Assembly: GCA_003427395.1 (NCBI GenBank)
Contig: BFEA01000525.1
Span: 241,924 to 305,923 of the forward strand
From: Chara braunii
Lineage: Eukaryota > Streptophyta > Charophyceae > Charales > Characeae
Direction: 5' to 3'
DNA: 64,000 nt
Of the stretch, positions 61,041 through 64,000 are shown one piece after another. How positions within the stretch are numbered: the first letter of the stretch is position 1; each line of letters starts with the position of its first letter. The notes under the pieces are model-generated. The model was not told the DNA's origin and made no database searches. It saw only the letters and a program-made list of their open reading frames with translations. Made by a program: the position numbers and the translations under genes.

Positions 61041-61441
61041 CTTATGTTTAACTTAAAAGACGTAACTAGCATGTCACTATCATGCATTGAAATTCACTCA
61101 AACAGTGAACGTAATGAGACACTGAACGACAAGGTTGTGAATGACAAGATGGTTTAAGTATGGATTTTGACACATTTTGATAAATAATAAACTGACAGGA
61201 CATTGTCATATTGAACTTAAATTTAAGTGAGCATCATGGATTCCGTTTCACTTCAAGAAACATCGTTATCATGAAAAATTGAAAGTTAAAAATTGTACGC
61301 ACACGTGCAAGAAATCGTAAATGCAAGAGTGAACTACGTCTAAATTAAATGCTACGAGTCAACTAAAGATCGAACTACATCTAAAATAAATGCTATGAGC
61401 GGCCATAATCTAAACTTTCTAAAACGCTACCATTTACAAAT

Positions 61442-62401
61442 TTAAAGTTTATACAAGCATGCCAGCGTCTCATGACAACCAAACCCGTATAAGGCATTCA
61501 TTGATGACCCGAAAGCAAGGGTTTGTTGATGTCTCTTCGTTGTCACATTCGAGAAGACCGAAATGTATTTCATCCTTACAAACCTACCGATACCTGCCAA
61601 AGACTTACCGATGGCGTCACGCACACAACATGTCACTTGCTCTACCTCACGCCACTTATAAACCTCATCAATTTGACCGACAATCTTCAAATCGGACTGT
61701 CCGTTCTCGTAGAGAAGGCGCAAATTCCCAATGTTGTGACCATAGATTCTAAGCTCGTTGCAAGAAACTAGCACTACAACGTCTACCAAAGTTCATTTTC
61801 GGTTTGAACATGCCACACACAACACTCTGCAAAAGTCGGAACCTGCTAAAGACAACCCGTATGCAACAGTACGACACATCCTTTGAACGTATTCCAGCAC
61901 CACGCAATGGATATACTTCCAAAAATGGATTGTAGGATGCACAATCCAACAACTCTTGTTTCAAATCCGCAGACCACACGCGAGGTGACCTCATGACGTT
62001 GTCCAGGCGAAGGTAAAACCGTTTATTCTCTTCCTGTCTGAGCGCAACGCGCAGGGACGAAAGTTGTCTGACGCCAATGGCATAATGAGGTACTTTGATC
62101 AAATTCCCCCACTCCATCGCGGAAAGCAAAACTCCATCGCGGAAAGCAAACTTTTCCTCCTTATGCCATGAATATTTCCTTGCCAAGATTGATCTATCCC
62201 ATTCCGCCTCGGACCACGCATCGAGAGGCTTGTTCAAGAAGGGGACGACGCTCATCCACGGGTCGTTTTCGAACTCCGTTGTCATCGACTCGAGAATTTC
62301 ATTATCGCCACCCGAACCACGCAATCCGTATGCACAAAAGTGAATGGGATACGCATAATCATGCCAACAGTCCATGACTCCTGTCGCACGCTCCTACACA
62401 A
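61442..62401 (-). pseudogene. Unknown protein, copy B (paralogue of 47016-47875)
   Basis: A strong acceptor (GTCTTGTGTAG/GAGCG) at 62402 opens an exon: ERATGVMDCWHDYAYPIHFC, then FENDPWMSVVPFLNKPLDAW, a Lys/Arg-rich middle, SPRVWSADLKQELLDCASYN and VSYCCIRVVFSRFRLL, running to about 61790. After a frameshift it resumes as VSCNELRIYGHNIGNLRLLY and VRDAIGKSLAGIGRFVRMKY, ending near 61442. Same domain order as copy A. No known fold recognised. The frameshift suggests decay, or a short unrecognised intron. Probably the last exon of the gene whose earlier exons lie at 62646-63737. Confidence 0.6.
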
Positions 62402-62645
62402 GACATGAAATGCAAACACAAATGAAAATGAAATGTCGAAAAAGTAGAAAAATTGCCCTCACGATAAACTTTACTTCAAAAATTGGTAAACCATCGCCCA
62501 ACCATCTTAAAAAATTTAACCCTCGACCGTGAACAAAATCCGCCATGCAAAATCATCGCAATCGACTAGGTTAAAAAAAAAAAATGCTCCCTTCCGAATT
62601 CTCGTCTGTCCAAACATTTATTTTCAAAAATTCTATTTCCTCACT

Positions 62646-63737
62646 CTATTGGGCGGACGTGCACTCGTCGCTCTTGTCCCCTGCATCTACACTCCCTTCA
62701 CCAGATGGACCCAGATCTAGAAATGCAGCTTCAGCATTCAGTCGAACATTGGAAGGAATGACAAGTCCAGTCGTGAATGGTTTTGTACCTCGGGCCGGTC
62801 TCTCCCAACCAAAAGCGATCGAGTCAGCATGCTGCCATTGTGTCTGCTCGGTCATTTTCCATTGTTTTTCTGATCCGTTCTCATAAAGTTGTTCAAGCGA
62901 CTTTGCTCTCCCAGTCGGCACCCAGTATTCCACTAGCACTTGATTATAATTCTGCAAATATTTTCAACAACCACCCGAGAAAGAGCTTTGCCCACCCAGA
63001 TTGGCATACCGCTGGACAGATCATCGTCGAAGAGGCGAAGGATAAGAAATGTGCCCACGTCAACATGCACGAGGGGGTAGAAACTAGTCTTCGGGCGATC
63101 TTTTCTTCATCCAACAAATAGGGGTTCCCTGTCCTCGATGTTGACACTGCGAGGAGAAGGTTGTTGATCGCTTTCGAGCAGCCGTAGTCTTGGCCAGGAA
63201 CTTTCAAGAGGTTGTAAGGACAACCCGTTGGCAATGATCTCATCCCCATGTTTGATAACCTCGTCAAGTAACACAAATTGTTTTCTCTCCTACTCACCTC
63301 ATGGTCGTTGTAAGTGCACCACGTTGACCGTCTGCTCTCCAGCAACTCGCAGAATCGAATAACCCCATTTTTGTCGTTACAATAGTCATTTCGAGGAAGG
63401 GGTTGCACAAGAGGCGGGTCAAACGGCCACGAAGGACCTGCATAGCTTTCATCAGGTTTTTGATTGAACCAATAAATCGGACCTTCTTCGGGCAACCAGT
63501 TGTCGTAATCGCAGAATTCCTTGTACAACGTACCCGGATTATCTCCAAGCATAAAAAATTTAAGCAAGTGCGGTTTCAAAATACCAGCAATGTCCGACGC
63601 AACGCACGGGTCTTCTATACTAATCTAATTTGTCATCGTATCAAGGAAAATATATTTGGGAGGCTTCGTGTGAGACTGCTCTATGAGCTCGTACAACTCG
63701 TCCATAGTATAAGCGTCTATGTCTTTCAATTTCTTCG
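62646..63737 (-). pseudogene. Upstream exons of the unknown gene, one in-frame stop
   Basis: Minus-strand coding from about 63737: LSKKLKDIDAYTMDELYELI, then a TAG at 63624-63626, then the same frame with DPCVASDIAGILKPHLLKFF and WLPEEGPIYWFNQKPDESYA to 63298, where GAG/GTGAGTAGG is a textbook donor. More coding (YGCSKAINNLLLAVSTSRTG) follows from about 63200. A last piece starts after the acceptor AAATATTTGCAG at 62945 (NYNQVLVEYWVPTGRAKSLE) and ends at 62646. Exact joins are unresolved. A roughly 210-bp intron would then lead to copy B. Family unknown. Confidence 0.5.
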
Positions 63738-63859
63738 ACAAGACTTACCGCAGCAGAGCGACTATCTCCACTGCTGTTGTGCCCTATTCCAATCCTACCA
63801 GCTAGCCCCCTCACTGGTAGGACGAGTGATATCCCGTCGTCCCGCTGTCGCGCCCCCAC

Positions 63860-64000
63860 TGCTTCAAGGGTCTGGTTAGATGTCCTTCCCCGGACCGAGC
63901 GCAGTGGGTTGGTGGACTAGCAGGCTGTCACGCAGGATTTTGGTAGGTATAGGATAAAGGTGTATTCAAAGGCAGTGTTTGTCACACTTAGTCATGCAGC
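63860..64000. other. No recognisable feature
   Basis: End of the window; a minus-strand frame at 63641-63859 has a GTAAGT donor at about 63745 and may include one more upstream exon, but this cannot be settled here. Confidence 0.3.

Overview
The window looks like nuclear DNA of a plant-lineage eukaryote whose intergenic space is mostly mobile elements. Reasons: GT-AG introns, a Ty3/Gypsy-type LTR retroelement with a plant-type primer-binding site for tRNA-Asp, a trihelix (Myb/SANT-like) gene relic, long homopolymers and microsatellites, and no bacterial gene organisation. A charophyte alga such as Chara is my best guess, but that is inference. There is one 848-base N gap and many single Ns between about 29.2 and 41.6 kb. 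Almost every long coding stretch is broken by in-frame stops or frameshifts, so this is mainly a graveyard of element genes.

Layout. 0-6 kb: poly-A-tailed short repeats, a minus-strand trihelix pseudogene (1978-3589), then an AT-rich satellite with 170-bp units and a 192-bp dimer, both carrying a palindromic TTTATAG-CTATAAA motif. 6-11 kb: no recognisable gene except a coding relic near 11 kb. 11.5-21.1 kb: a decayed Ty3/Gypsy element (tRNA-Asp PBS at 12744; gag, protease, RT-RNase H and integrase in order). At least seven tandem small paralogous reading frames of an unrecognised family lie upstream of its gag. 21.5-28.4 kb: short tandem repeats, a minus-strand Gag-like fragment, and a diverged LTR fragment.

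28.5-47.0 kb: two direct repeats of about 5.5-5.7 kb flank a 7.3-kb interior. Ends of TG..CA, a tRNA-Asp PBS-like site just inside the right repeat, and a minus-strand Gag with a CCHC knuckle make this a minus-strand LTR retrotransposon with unusually long LTRs and no pol that I can find (TR-GAG-like). Each LTR carries a series of hairpins with a constant loop and differing, self-complementary stems.

47.0-64.0 kb: two paralogous copies of an unknown gene (47.0-47.9 kb, plus; 61.4-62.4 kb, minus, probably part of a longer multi-exon gene to 63.7 kb). Between them lie a 281-bp dimer, a 15-bp GATC-rich minisatellite, and a long locus (49.4-56.8 kb). That locus reads as a single interrupted gene joining an unknown N-terminal region, a degenerate beta-class DNA-methyltransferase-like domain, Gly-rich 17-residue repeats, and a C-terminal Ulp1 (C48) protease domain. 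Downstream are a hammerhead-ribozyme core, a perfect 82-bp palindrome, a 260-bp inverted repeat and a 132-bp tandem array.
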